Positions 22,981 to 34,079 are shown, counted from the first letter of the stretch. The stretch is DNA of 64,000 bases from Capsaspora owczarzaki ATCC 30864 (GCF_000151315.2 NW_011887308.1:470951-534950), one strand, 5' to 3'. Program-made: numbers and translations. The notes: generated by a model from the sequence alone, not told the origin.

Positions 22981-25397
22981 CAGGCGCAGGACCAGCAGTG
23001 CTGCAACCCCATCCCATGATGATGATGATGATGATGCCCATGCAGCCAATGCCACCGATGCAGTCAATGCAGCCAATGCCACCCATGCAGCCCATGGGGA
23101 TAGGGATGGGGATGGGGATGGGGATGGGCATGATGCAGCAGCCTGCTCCAGCCTGGTCCAGCATGATGTCGCCTGGCCCACCACCACCGCCATCGTCGTC
23201 ATCATCACAAGGACAGCATCAACAGCATCAGCCAATTCCATTGCACCAGACGCCGGTCCAACAGCAGCAACAGCAGCTGCAGCAGTTGACGTCACAAACC
23301 CCCTCCGAAGCCGTTTCGCTGGAGAACGCATTGGACGACCTGTGCAGGTCAGGCAGTCCAAAGCAAAAAAAAGTGCTGGAATCTCAATGAATGGCTCAAG
23401 TGGAGTCGGTGCATCGAGTACTGTTTGCCAATAGGGAACGGAGGTTGAACGTACTTATTCTGCGCGACTTGGTTTGTTTTCTGTCTGAAACAGTCGATTC
23501 CTCACGACAATTCCAGAAGACGAGCTCTCGTCATTCGAGCGTATTCTCTTTGCCATTGAGCAGGCCCATTGGTTTTACCTCGACTTTTACCGTCTGCAAA
23601 ACCCCGCCCTGCCAAAGTTCTCCCTGAAGGCGTTTGCCACAAAAAATATCGGCGCAGATTGTTCACTCTGCTTGTTGCTTGTTGGAGAGTTGCGCTGCTG
23701 GTTGGACTCGATGATGATGATGATGTTGATGCATGCACTGGGCTCCTATCACAGAAGCCTCGAGCCTTTTGGAGTTCTTGACCATTGTGTCGTTGCGTTG
23801 TTTCTGTTCTCTGCCGATTCCCCCGCGTTTTTCGCTTCCTTGATGCTGCATCTCTTGCCATTGTGATCCTTTCGTTTTGTGTGGCTTTTCGATTTGGTTG
23901 TTGTGAGCACTCTTTCATCACATTCCAGAGTTCCGACAGTATGCGCAAAACGCCGACGAGATTTTTGCCAATTTCATCCAGTACAAGGTCCGAGTCCCCG
24001 TCTATGGCGCTATTCTTTTAAATCCCTCAATGGACTTGGTATGTGACGCGTTTTCGCATGATTGTTGACGACTTCTTTTGGTCTTGTGAAACGCGCGCTG
24101 ATGTGGTGGTTCCCTGACTCTGTTCCAACCCCAAGTGCGTAATGGTCAAAGGATTTGGAAAGAACGCCGGATGGGCCTTCCCTCGAGGGAAGGTGAACAA
24201 GGATGAGGACGCGTTTGATTGCGCCGCTCGTGAGGTTATGGAAGAGACCGGATTTGATATCACGACTCTTGCAAACCCCAGCAGCCCGTATATCGAGTTG
24301 ACAGTCCAAGAGCAGCTGAGTCGCCTCTATTTGGTTCAGAATGTTCCAGAAGATTCCGTCTTTGAAACGAAAACCCGCAACGAAATTAGCGTAAGCAGCG
24401 GCGGCTGCTGCTATGCCCGAGGCTGTTGCATTGGAGGCTGACAGCCACAACCTCTGTCCCCTCGTTCCTTTTTCTTTTTTTGTTTGTTCTGCATCTGCAT
24501 TCAGTCCATCGAATGGCACCCAGTCCAATCACTCCCAACCTTCCAGGACTACCGCAAAGGCGACAAGCGCGCCAAGGCTTTCTGGCTTGTTCTACCGCAA
24601 ATTCAGTGAGTAGCATCGTGTGATTGTTTGACCGCACTTGAATCGACTCACGTACGAATCAACCAATGCTTTCTTCCAGACCCCTGAAGGACTGGGTCAA
24701 GAAGACGAAGAGTGGAAAGAATGCCCCTCCCAAATCCATCCTGCCTCGACCTGCTACCGAGCCGCAACTCGGCTCTTATCACGTCCAACCATGTATGGGT
24801 GCCTTTTGTTTTGGTTGGTCTTTGCAACGTTGCCAGATTTGCTGCCCACTGAAAACTCAATGTGTGGGACAACATTGCGTCCTTCCTTTCTGTTGACGAA
24901 ACTTTTCAGCTCCTCCTCCACCCCAGCGCGTTGCCAGCGACTTGGACCATTCGCAGAATTTAAAAGCAATCCTGGGGGTTGGCTCGCGTAGTAGCGCGTC
25001 CGCAACGCCCATCCAAGCCCCTTCGCCGATGCCTCCTCCAACCACGTTGTCTCCGGACGAACTCGCAGCCCAGCAGCTGCAAGTCTCAAAGGCGCTTCTT
25101 GCAATGATCAAGCGGACTGCACCGCATGACCAACCTCAGCAGCCAGTGGCTGATGCCGGCAAACTGTCAAACCAGCCAACCATTGCTCCAGCACCTGTTC
25201 CACGAACGCTTGCTGAGCGGTATCCAACGACAAAGGGAAACCTGCTTTCGGCCTTGCTCAAGCCCAACCAATCACCCACCGAGCTTGAAAAGGACGCGTT
25301 TGGAATCCTGCACTTTCATTCCAATGCGTGGACAAACTTTGGCCTGAACGTTGATGCGCTTGTTGCCGAGCTCGCGCCTGCCGACGGGCAGCACTGA
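22863..25397 (+). CDS. DCP2: mRNA-decapping enzyme DCP2 with Gln/Met-rich N-terminus
   Basis: Exons 22863-23347, 23494 to about 23680, 23931-24038, 24136-24390, 24505-24605, 24680-24792 and 24910-25397 give about 578 residues. DCP2 removes the m7G cap of mRNA in the 5'-to-3' decay pathway. Box A is seen as SRFLTTIPEDELSSFER and EQAHWFYLDFY. The Nudix motif GKVNKDEDAF...REVMEETGF holds the expected GX5EX7REUXEEXGU residues, preceded by WAFPR. Box B follows (SIEWHPVQSL, QPLKDWVKK). The C-terminus has leucine-rich helices (SQNLKAILGV, KGNLLSALLKP) of the kind that bind EDC3 or PAT1. Unusually, about 155 residues of Gln, Met and Pro-rich sequence precede box A. The exon 2 to 3 junction is my least certain: only a weak GTTGGA donor keeps frame. 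Confidence 0.9.
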
Positions 25398-25752
25398 GTA
25401 GCGGCTTTGAATTTCTTCGTTTCCCAAAAGAGCGTAGCAGCTTTTGCTGTATTATTGTACATGTACTTCACAACCGCAATATCAACGTTGCCTCAACGTC
25501 CATGTGCAATGTAGACAAGCCATATCAAGCTTACTTTCGTTTTTCCAATACGTTGCACTCTCGCTATGCTGCTCGACGTCGTTCCGTCGTTTTGTTGTTC
25601 TTTTTTTGGAAAAAAACCAGTCAATTCACCAAATACAACTTAGGATTGTTTGAAACAATCTGTTTCAGTCTTTCTTTTTCGTTGCTGTTGTCCTCGGAAA
25701 GTTGCTGCGGCCTCTTCTCAGCAAACCAGCAAAGTCATTGTTGCCGTCCTCG

Positions 25753-26496
25753 ATGGCCACGCTCAGCTCCTTGCCCGAGTATGCGATTGCGTGCTCAAAA
25801 TCGCGCGAGATTGTGGAGCATCGTCCGGACTACGTTGCTCAAATCCGAAACGAAGTCCCAAAGTACATCTACAGACGTCACCCTGGACTACTGGAGCGCC
25901 TGTCTGCCTTGCTGGACGCAACCGTCATCTTTGCACAAGATCACGCCGGGACAGGCGTCTGCGTCAGCAAGGATGGCTTAATCTTGACTTGCGCGCATTG
26001 CCTCGACGACGAAACGATCGGAGCTCGTCGAATCGTCCTCTTCCCTGATGGGCGCAAGTGTGTCGTCGAATGTGTCGCCAAGGATGACGTGCGCGACTGT
26101 GCGTTGATGCGAGTTGTGCAGGTGGATCGGAAAGTCGTTCGCGCGTCGGACAACATTTCGTTTCCATTTGCCTCGCTTGCTAGCCAGGGCGCTCTCCCGT
26201 GCTCGCTTGCATTCTGCATTGGGCAGCCTGCTTCTGACGACGAAGCGTCAAACTATCCATTGTTTTTCACCTCGCGTGGTGTGATTCTTGGATACCAGTC
26301 GAGCGGCGAAGATTTGCACCGGAACGACGAGATTGGTCAACTTATTCACTCGTGCTGGACATATTGGGGTCACAGCGGTGCCCCGATTGTGAACGAGGAC
26401 GGACTAATTGTTGGGATGCATTCGAGTTGGGATGATAAAACAAACCGTCATGGCATTCCGCTTGAAGCGATTCGAGCGTTCATGAAGAGCGTTTGA
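25753..26496 (+). CDS. Trypsin-like serine peptidase
   Basis: A single exon encodes 247 residues from the first good ATG. A complete trypsin-fold triad can be read: His82 in LTCAHC, Asp115 in DCALMRV, and Ser208 in GHSGAP. The lower barrel has the usual GLIVGMHS strand after the serine. There is no signal peptide and the N-terminus is hydrophilic, so a cytosolic or nuclear location is likely. The layout resembles the soluble trypsin-like peptidases common in fungi and bacteria more than secreted digestive enzymes. No PDZ or propeptide is present. Its substrate is unknown. A TTAAATAAATAC polyadenylation-like word follows near 26720. It is one of the few intronless genes here. Confidence 0.85.
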   Translation: MATLSSLPEYAIACSKSREIVEHRPDYVAQIRNEVPKYIYRRHPGLLERLSALLDATVIFAQDHAGTGVCVSKDGLILTCAHCLDDETIGARRIVLFPDGRKCVVECVAKDDVRDCALMRVVQVDRKVVRASDNISFPFASLASQGALPCSLAFCIGQPASDDEASNYPLFFTSRGVILGYQSSGEDLHRNDEIGQLIHSCWTYWGHSGAPIVNEDGLIVGMHSSWDDKTNRHGIPLEAIRAFMKSV

Positions 26497-27036
26497 CTTT
26501 CGTGCATGTGAGAGTTTGCGAGTTTTTGTCCACACTCGCCCGCCCAGGTAATCAATCGCATTCGGGGATTCAGTAGTCAGCCACGTTTGTCTGCTCACTA
26601 GAATCACCGACTTCGGGACGGCAGAAGGGGGAAAGATGGAATGGATGTTGGAAACGTGGTACTGTCGATCTTTTTTGTTTTTTCCTTTTTTTGCTTACCG
26701 ATCTGCCTTGCGATCTATTGTTAAATAAATACATTATAGACACGATATGAGGTCTTGGATGCTAGAAATCCATTGATGGCGAAATCGCAAGAGCGCGAAA
26801 CACAGCGACTGCCAGACTTGACACAACTTGGTTCCATTTCGTGCCCGGTTTTCATTTTTCACGACACTTGCAACGAGCAAGAGGCTACTACTGGTTCGTC
26901 TACGTAGACCATGTATACCTTGCGATATTCTTCGCATCGTGTACGATAGCATGCTTCAGTTGTGGATGTCCAGCATTGCTTTTCATAGATCTAGGGTTTT
27001 CCACTGAACCAGTCCTGAATTGTCAAAGCTTTTCGG
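26497..27036. other. Intergenic interval before the LRR gene pair
   Basis: This 540-bp interval holds the 3' end of the protease gene, including the AATAAA-like word near 26723, and the presumed promoter of the first LRR gene. I see no open frame with coding character and no RNA gene. Confidence 0.5.
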
Positions 27037-28842
27037 ATGCTGTCGTTTCAAATTCTTACTCCAAAACAGCGCGAGTTGTACGACAGAGTCAAGAATGCGA
27101 ATGAATGGCTCAAGTAAGCAAAAGCAAAAATAAAAAAAAGTTATTGGGACAGTGTGATGACGGTGCGATTGTTGACGAGATCACGGTCAGTTTGAGTTGG
27201 TCTCAGATGGACGACGCTGCAGCGCAGGTTGTTGCTGAAGCACTGAAATCGAACACGACGCTGACGCAGCTCAAGTAAAGTGCATCTTGTTGTTGCTGGT
27301 GCATGTGAGCGGGTGATTGCGGCAGTGGGCGCTCAGAATGGCTCACAACAGGTGTGTGTGTGTGTGTGTATGGGCAGCTTGGGGCGGAATCAGATTGGCG
27401 ACACGGGAGCCCAAGCGATTGCTGAGGCACTCAAAGTGAACAAGGCGGTGACTGTCCTAGGGTATGGCAACTTACATGTACTGATGCATGTGGGGCAGCA
27501 GATGGCATTCACAGCGCTCACGGATATGGACAGGCTGAATGAGAATCGGGTCGGGGATGCCGGTGCGCAGGCGGTTGCTGAGGCACTCAAGGTGAACTCA
27601 ACAGCGACTCAGCTCATGTAAGGCGTCTCACGTTCACGATGTATGGAAGGGGAGTGGTTTCAACAGAGGACATTCAGAGCGCTGACTGATGGAGAGGGGG
27701 TGGGGGCAGCCTCCATGACAATCAGATTGGCGACGATGGCGCACTGGCCATTGCTGAGGCACTCAAAGTCAACTCCAGGCTGATTTGGCTCGAGTAAGTC
27801 ATCTCTCTGTGACTGACGCACGTTGAGTGGAGGATTGAAGCAGAGGGAATTCAGAGTTACTCACTGATGGAGGGATGGACAGTCTGGAGCGGAATCAGAT
27901 TGGCGATGCTGGAGCGCAGGCGATTGCTGAAGCACTCAAAGTGAACAAGACAATCGCTGAGGTCGAGTAAGTTGCTGTGCACTTTGCCTTGTCTCGACAC
28001 CGAGCCAGGTTCAGCCAGACCTTGCCTTTTTTCGTTTTTTTTTTTTTTTCCGTTTTGTTTTGTTTTTTTGGACGTCATGCTCACCTATTGAGCGACAGGT
28101 TAAGATACAATTGCATTGGCAACGCTGGTGCTAACGCTCTTGATGAGGCATGCACAATCTATGACACGTGTGAAGTCGAGTAAGTTGTGCTTGCCAAGGC
28201 ATCGGAATGCTCAGGCAACCAATTGGCCGACTGCTCATTTAATTTGATTGTTCGTTGTTACACAGCTTCTCCAACCAGGTCAGCCCGCTTGCATTCTCAT
28301 TGTTTCCACGGTCAGCAACGGCTGAAGAGCTTCAAACTGTGTTTCACTTGCTGATTAGCGGACTAGAGCAGCAGCATCAATCCTCGTCGCTATCAGCGCT
28401 ACCAGTACTACCAGCACTACCAGAAGAGCTTGCTGAGCGAATTATGGACGAAGCGTTTTACTGGCAAGGCGTGCAGCACATCAAACGCTTGCAGTTTGCG
28501 AGCAGTCACCCCGCCGATACGCTCAAAGTCACAGTGCCTCGGAGCATCGATGGCACTTCGATCCGTGTGAAAGCGATTCAAGTACTTCGTGACAGAAAGG
28601 AACTTAGCGACGTCACAAATAACAGCGTTTTTGATTTGATCGTTCGCGATGGGCAAGGAGCGGTTCAATACGAATGCGCTGCGAAACCGACACTCGTCGA
28701 TTCGACGCTCCAATCCGTGACGATCTGGCCAGCGGATCATCCCATCATTCGACAAATACGGGAGGGCTGGGAAGTTCAAGTTCGGCCCAGCAAGTTTGCG
28801 CGAGATGTGCGGTTTGAGTCGCTGTATGTCGGATATGTCTGA
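27037..28842 (+). CDS. NLR-style leucine-rich-repeat protein with conserved C-terminal domain, short paralogue
   Basis: Eight exons, 27037-27113, 27191-27274, 27378-27461, 27534-27617, 27710-27793, 27883-27966, 28099-28179 and 28266-28842, give about 384 residues. Exons 2-6 are each exactly 84 bp, phase 2 at both ends, and each encodes one 28-residue ribonuclease-inhibitor-type repeat of the form LxxNQIGDxGAQAIAEALKVN. Exon 7 (81 bp) is a divergent capping repeat with NCIGNAGA. Exon 1 encodes a short charged leader (MLSFQILTPKQRELYDRV). The last exon encodes about 190 residues with a helix LPEELAERIMDEAFYWQGV and then probable beta strands ending RFESLYVGYV. There is no NACHT, signal or membrane segment, so a soluble cytoplasmic recognition or scaffold protein is the likely reading. 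The downstream gene is its paralogue. Confidence 0.82.
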
Positions 28843-29127
28843 CGGCAAATCATTGGAAATCCCTCTTGTTTCGAATCAGATCCTGCTCCACCCGAATATA
28901 GAGAATAGGTACAAGAAATTTATCGAGAGAAAAAGAGAGAGGGACTGAGTCAAAGTTGTCTGTTTCACACAAAAGTGCATCTCCATTGTTCCCGTCATTT
29001 TTTTGCTCACCGACTATGAACTTGAATGCAATGCACGAATCTGGAAAGTGTCGAAGCGAAAAGTGCATTTAATCGCTTCTTTGCCCTCAAATTTGAGGGT
29101 TGCAGTCCTTGTTTGTTGATCACAAAG

Positions 29128-32101
29128 ATGGTTCATGAACTTCCAGCGTTTGAGAGAATGACTCTGAGAGAGCGCGAGTTGCATGACCAAGTCATGAATG
29201 AGACTGGACCGCTGTCGTAAGTAAAGGCCGAACTCATTGGAACAGTGTGACAGCGCATGTGTTTAACGAACTGGACGAACCGGAGTCAGGATGAGTGACA
29301 TCCAAGCTGACGACGCAGACGCGCAGACGATTGCTGAGGCGCTCAAAGTGAACACGACGGTGACCTGGCTCTCGTAAGGCGTCTCGCTTGGACTGATGCA
29401 TGTGAGAGGGTGCTTGCGACCGAGAGCATTTTTCAGAGTGGCTCACGGATGGACCCGCGGGGGGGGGGATATGGACAGTCTGCGCTCGAATCGGGTTGGG
29501 GCTGCTGGTGCGCAGGCGCTTGCTGAGGCACTCAAGGTGAACACGACAGTAACTCAGCTCTAGTAAGACGTCTCAACTGTACTGACAATGTTGAACAGAG
29601 GACTGACTGATGGAAGGGATGGGTCAGTTTGGGCGACAATCGGATTGGCGATGATGGAGCAGGAGCGATCGCTGCGGCGCTCACAGTGAACATGACCGTA
29701 ACTCGGCTCGAGTAAGTCATCTCGCTTTGACTGGTGCATGAGAGCTGGCGATCCAGCAGAGGACGGTACGAATGGCTCACTGATTGGAGGGCATGAACAG
29801 TATGAGTATCAACGAGATTGGCGACGCTGGCGTTCAAGCGATCGCTGAAGCGCTCAGAGTGAACACGACGGTGATTGTGCTGCGGTAATGCATCTCACGC
29901 GGAGTGATGCTAGCAGAGAGCAGAGAGCATTCAGAGCTCTCACTGGTGGAGTGGATGTGGATGGGGACAGGTTGTACGCAAATCAGATTCACGATGTTGG
30001 GGCGCAGGCGCTGGCTGAGGCACTCAGCGTGAACAAGACAGTGACTCAGCTCTAGTAAGTCATCCATCTCTTTGACGGATGCTTGTGAGTGTGTGATTCA
30101 GCGGAGGATGTTCAGAACGCCCACTGATGGACGAGACGGACAGTCTGCAACTAAATCAGATTGGCGACGTTGGAGCTCAAGCGATTGCGGAGGCACTCAA
30201 GGTGAACACGGCATTGACTGTGCCAAAGTACGTTTCTGCTCATCGTTTGCTGATGCATGTGGGTGATTTCAGCAGAGGGAAGTCAGAGTTCTCACGGATG
30301 GAGAGGGGATGCACAGTCTGGGTGGAAATCGGATTGGCGATGCTGGTGCGCAGGCGATTGCTGAGGCACTCAAAGTGAACGTAACGGTGACTGAGCTCTC
30401 GTAAGGCACCTCACGCTGACTGATGCATGTGAGTAGATGATTCAGAAGAGTGCTCATTGATGGATGGGATGGACAGTCTGCACACCAATCAGATTGGCGA
30501 TGCTGGAGCCCAAGCGATTGCTGAAGCACTCAAAGTGAGCCCGACGCTGACTAAGCTCAAGTAAAGCGTCTCACTTCATTGGTGCATGTGAGTGGGTGAT
30601 TTCAGTAGAGGGACAACAAGAGTGGCTCACTGATGGAGAGGATGAGCAGTCTGAATGAGAATCAGATTGGCGACGCCGGCGCTCAGGCGATTGCTCAAGC
30701 ACTCAAATTGAACCAGACGCTGACTACGCTCTAGTAACTCGCCTCATTTATTTTGACTGAAGCATATGAGTGGGGTGCTTTCAGCAGAGGGGCGTTAAGA
30801 ATGGCTCACCGATGGACAGTTTGGTTCGGAATCGGATTGGCAATGTTGGTGTGCAGCCGATAGCCGAGGCGCTCCAAACGAACACGGTGCTGACTCATCT
30901 CGAGTAAGTCATCGAACTTTGACTGCTGCATGTGAGTGGGTGACTTCAGCTGAGGACATGACGAGTGCTCACGGACTGGAGAGGGAACGGACAGTCTGGG
31001 TGAGAATCAGTTTGCCGATGCTGGAGCGCAGGCGATTGCTGAGGTTCTCAAAGTGAACAAGAGGCTGGCTTGGCTCAAGTAAGGCCTCTCGCACTGACTG
31101 CTGTATGTGAGTGGGTGCTCCTGCAGCGTTCCGCAAAGGTGTGCTCACTGATGGAGGCGACGGACAGCTTGCCTGACAATCAGATTGGCGATGTTGGAGC
31201 GGAGGCGATTGCTGAGGCACTCAAAGTCAACACGACGCTGACGTATCTCAAGTAAGATGCTATCATTGCACTTTACTCATCTTCGACGTTCCCTTTGAGC
31301 CACGTTCGCCCCCCCCCCCATATTTTGTCACCTTGCCATCCATTCTGACTATATTCCTATTGCGCAACGACAGTCTACGATCAAATTGCATTGGCAATAC
31401 TTTTGCTCGAGCGATTGACGAGGCACACCATGTCAACGGCCAGAGTACGGTTGAGTAAGTTGGTTGGTGCCAAAGTGGTCGATTACTGCTTCATGCAATG
31501 TACATCCAGTGGCACTGCTGACGGCTCGTTTCGGTTGCTTGTGCGTTCGTGGCACAGCATCGACAACCAGATCAACCCGCGAGTGTTTTCCTTCCACCCA
31601 CGGTTTGCAACGCCGGAAGAGCTTCGGACTGTGTTTCACTTACTCATCGGTGGATTGGAACTGAAGAATCAATCCGCATCTCTGCCAGCACTGCCAGGCG
31701 AGCTTGCTGAGCGCATTATGGCTGAGGCCTATTGCTGGCAAGGCGTGCAACGCACCAAACGAGAAGATTTTGATGACGATACCTCCCTCCCTCTCAAAGT
31801 CACACTGCCTCAAGGCATCGATGGAAGTTCGATCCGTGTGAAAGCCATCCAAGTGCTCCGTGACATGGAGCATCTCGTTGATCACGTCGTTGATTTGATT
31901 GTCCGAGACGAGCTAGGCGCTGTGCGATACGAGTGCTCAGTGAAACCAACAGTCGTCGATACGACCCTTGAGCTTGCAACGATCATGCCTGCGGCTCATC
32001 CCATCATCCGACAAATGCGCGAAGGTTGGGAAGTTCAAGTTCGTCCCAGTGTGACTTACTGGCACGTGCGATTCGAGTCTCTTTATGTCGGATATGTCTA
32101 A
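29128..32101 (+). CDS. NLR-style leucine-rich-repeat protein with twelve cassette exons, long paralogue
   Basis: Fifteen exons: 29128-29216; twelve of exactly 84 bp (29290-29373, 29479-29562, 29628-29711, 29801-29884, 29971-30054, 30144-30227, 30317-30400, 30477-30560, 30650-30733, 30820-30903, 30995-31078, 31168-31251); an 81-bp capping exon, 31374-31454; and 31558-32101. The product is about 573 residues. All internal junctions are phase 2, so any cassette can be skipped without breaking the frame. Each cassette encodes one 28-residue repeat (NQIGDAGAQAIAEALKVNTT type). The leader (MVHELPAFERMTLRERELHD) and the C-terminal domain match the upstream paralogue, while the cassette number is 12 instead of 5. 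The intervening introns are alike, showing duplication of exon plus intron as a unit. Ligand and function are unknown. Confidence 0.85.
29290..31251 (+). repeat. Tandem array of LRR exon-intron units, about 150-190 bp each
   Basis: Twelve units, each an 84-bp exon followed by a 75-105-bp intron, repeat head to tail. Introns share a scheme: GTAAG donor, a TCTC-rich stretch, a block close to CTGATGCATGTGAGTGGGTG, a TCAGAG or TTCAGCAGAGG block, GGCTCACTGATGGA, and the acceptor GGATGGACAG followed by TCTG. The CTGAT about 20 nt before the acceptor could be the branch point. The array is diverged enough that units are distinguishable. Confidence 0.85.
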
Positions 32102-32279
32102 CGACAACAAAGCCGTGACAGACCGGTGGGGTCAAGCCACGCTCCGAAGAAATCTTTACGCTCATGCTACTGCAATCTGACGATTCATGTAATACCGACA
32201 AACAAAGACAAGGGACATTCTAACAAAGCACTCAAACCACCAACACAAACACCGATAACAACACGTTTCGTTCAAAGCA

Positions 32280-33339
32280 TTACTTTACCCCCTTGATTTT
32301 CAAAACAAACACAGAGCCAAGAATTAGATAGACGGCAACTGAAAGAAAGAGAATCATATAGTTGAAGGCGCATTCTTGGCCGCAGCCGAGATCGCGGAAC
32401 TGGTCAATAATAAAGCCACCGATGGGCGTGGCCAGAACCTGCGGCAGAATCATGGCGTTGTGCCAGACAGCCATGTCCTTGGCATTGTCCTTCTCGGCGG
32501 GGAGAATGTCCATGACCATGGCAAAGTCCACTGAGAGATACGTGCCGTAGCCAATGCCAAAAAAGAGCGAAAGCGGAATGAGCGGCTCAAACACTCGCAC
32601 AAATGCCAGGCCGACAGCGCACACGGTCATGAGTAGTCCCGAAATGATGACGAGCGCCTTGCGACGGTGGCCGAGGCGGTCGCTAATGACACCGCCGAGC
32701 ACAGCTGCCGGGGCGGCTGAGATGAGCATCGGCATAAAAAACAGGGAGACGGCGCGGGAGGCGGTCATTCCTTCCGGCAACGAGACGGAATCTTCCAGCC
32801 AGAAGGCGAAAAAATAGGTGACGGTGCCGTACGCTTGCTGGACGAGGAAGCGCGTCAAAAACACCCACGTAAAGTCCGAGTTCTTGAACGGGTCCGTGTA
32901 GCCCTTCCAGATGGAGCGCAGAGAGAAGGGCGCGTGAGGAGCAGCCACGGGCCTCGGCTCGTGAATGGTCAAGAGGGTCACCATCTCGCTTGCCACGAAA
33001 ATGACGCAAATGATGGCGTAGACGGCGACAGTCCCGAGTTGATCGTAAAAGACGCCGATGGCGGCGCCAACAAGATAGCCGACTGCCGTAAACCCGCCCA
33101 TGGCGCCGGACGAAAAGCCTCGACGCGTCAGATGGGTCATGTCAGCCAACAGGCCGTTGTAAGGCACAGCCATGATGACATAGAAGCCTGTCGCAAGGAT
33201 GTAGAGCACAATATACACGCCAAGGTTGCCATCCTGGCACGGCGGAGTGTACTCTGTATAGTTGGCCGCGGGCGAGGCGGTGGGCGACGGCGTCAGAGCA
33301 GCCGTCGAAGTAATCGTGCCAGAAGAAGAAGAAGAAGAA

Positions 33340-33372
<33 letters not shown>

Positions 33373-33954
33373 GAAAAACTGGCAAACGATGATGGTTCAG
33401 TCGCGTTGTGATAAACTCTTTGGGTGCCGCAATTCTCTTCGTTGGGGATGAGCGTGACCTCGGCAGAGAGTGCCATGAAGAAAATGACCATAAAAATGGT
33501 TCCGAAAATCATAAAGGGCCGTCGTCGACCCAAACGAAAAGTGACGCGATCGCTCACCATGCCGATGAAGGGGGACATGAACACGGTGATTAAAGCACCC
33601 GCAGCAATCGTGCCACCAAGCGCAACACCCTTGTCGTCGTCGCCCGCGATCGTCTTGACCTGTAGCGGCGTGACAGTGACCGACAGCAAAAACCAAGCTG
33701 TCGCAATGCCAAACCAGGAAAAGTNNNNNNNNNNNNNNNNNNNNNNNNNNNNNNNNNNNNNNNNNNNNNNNNNNNNNNNNNNNNNNNNNNNNNNNNNNNN
33801 NNNNNNNNNNNNNNNNNNNNNNNNCGTCTTCGTCTTCGTCGCTCTCGCGGAACTCGTTCGCCAGCAGCGAGTGGTGGCCCATGCGTGCTGCTGTGCCATC
33901 GAGGTCGCTGATCAGCGCGAGTGGCGTCGAGCCGTCCGACATTGGCTCGTCCAT
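32280..33954 (-). CDS. MFS transporter, interrupted by an assembly gap
   Basis: The long minus-strand frame 32280-33724 covers most of a twelve-helix major facilitator protein. An N-terminal piece (33825-33954, opening MDEPMSDGSTPLAL and ending in an Asp-Glu cluster) lies across a 100-N gap that hides the first part of helix 1. Cytoplasmic motifs expected after helix 2 and helix 8 are present (DRVTFRLGRRRPFMIFG and DRLGHRRKALVI). A Ser-Thr-Asn-rich loop of about 60 residues with a polyserine tract and NxT/NxS sites sits between helices 3 and 4, probably outside the membrane. The general layout resembles sugar-proton symporters of the SLC45/GPH-like type, but the substrate cannot be told. Frame agreement across the gap cannot be judged because the gap length is nominal. 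It is convergent with the LRR gene, 178 bp apart. Confidence 0.8.
33725..33824. other. Assembly gap of 100 N
   Basis: Exactly 100 unknown bases, a conventional gap size, so the true length is uncertain. It falls inside the first exon region of the MFS transporter gene. Confidence 1.
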
Positions 33955-34079
33955 GAGCAGCTCCAAGCGCGGGCGGTTGCCGGCATCACCGCCGTTCGCA
34001 CCGCCGTTCGCACCGCCGCCGAGTGTCCGTCGAGCGACTTTGCACCAAGTAAGCAGCAAAGTGTCATCACAAGGGTGAA

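Noticed and set aside
29128-32101. The LRR region as many tiny separate genes or a CRISPR-like repeat array
   Set aside because: The repeats encode a continuous 28-residue solenoid with matching splice phases and sit in a eukaryotic gene. Units of about 150-190 bp with coding content do not resemble a CRISPR array.
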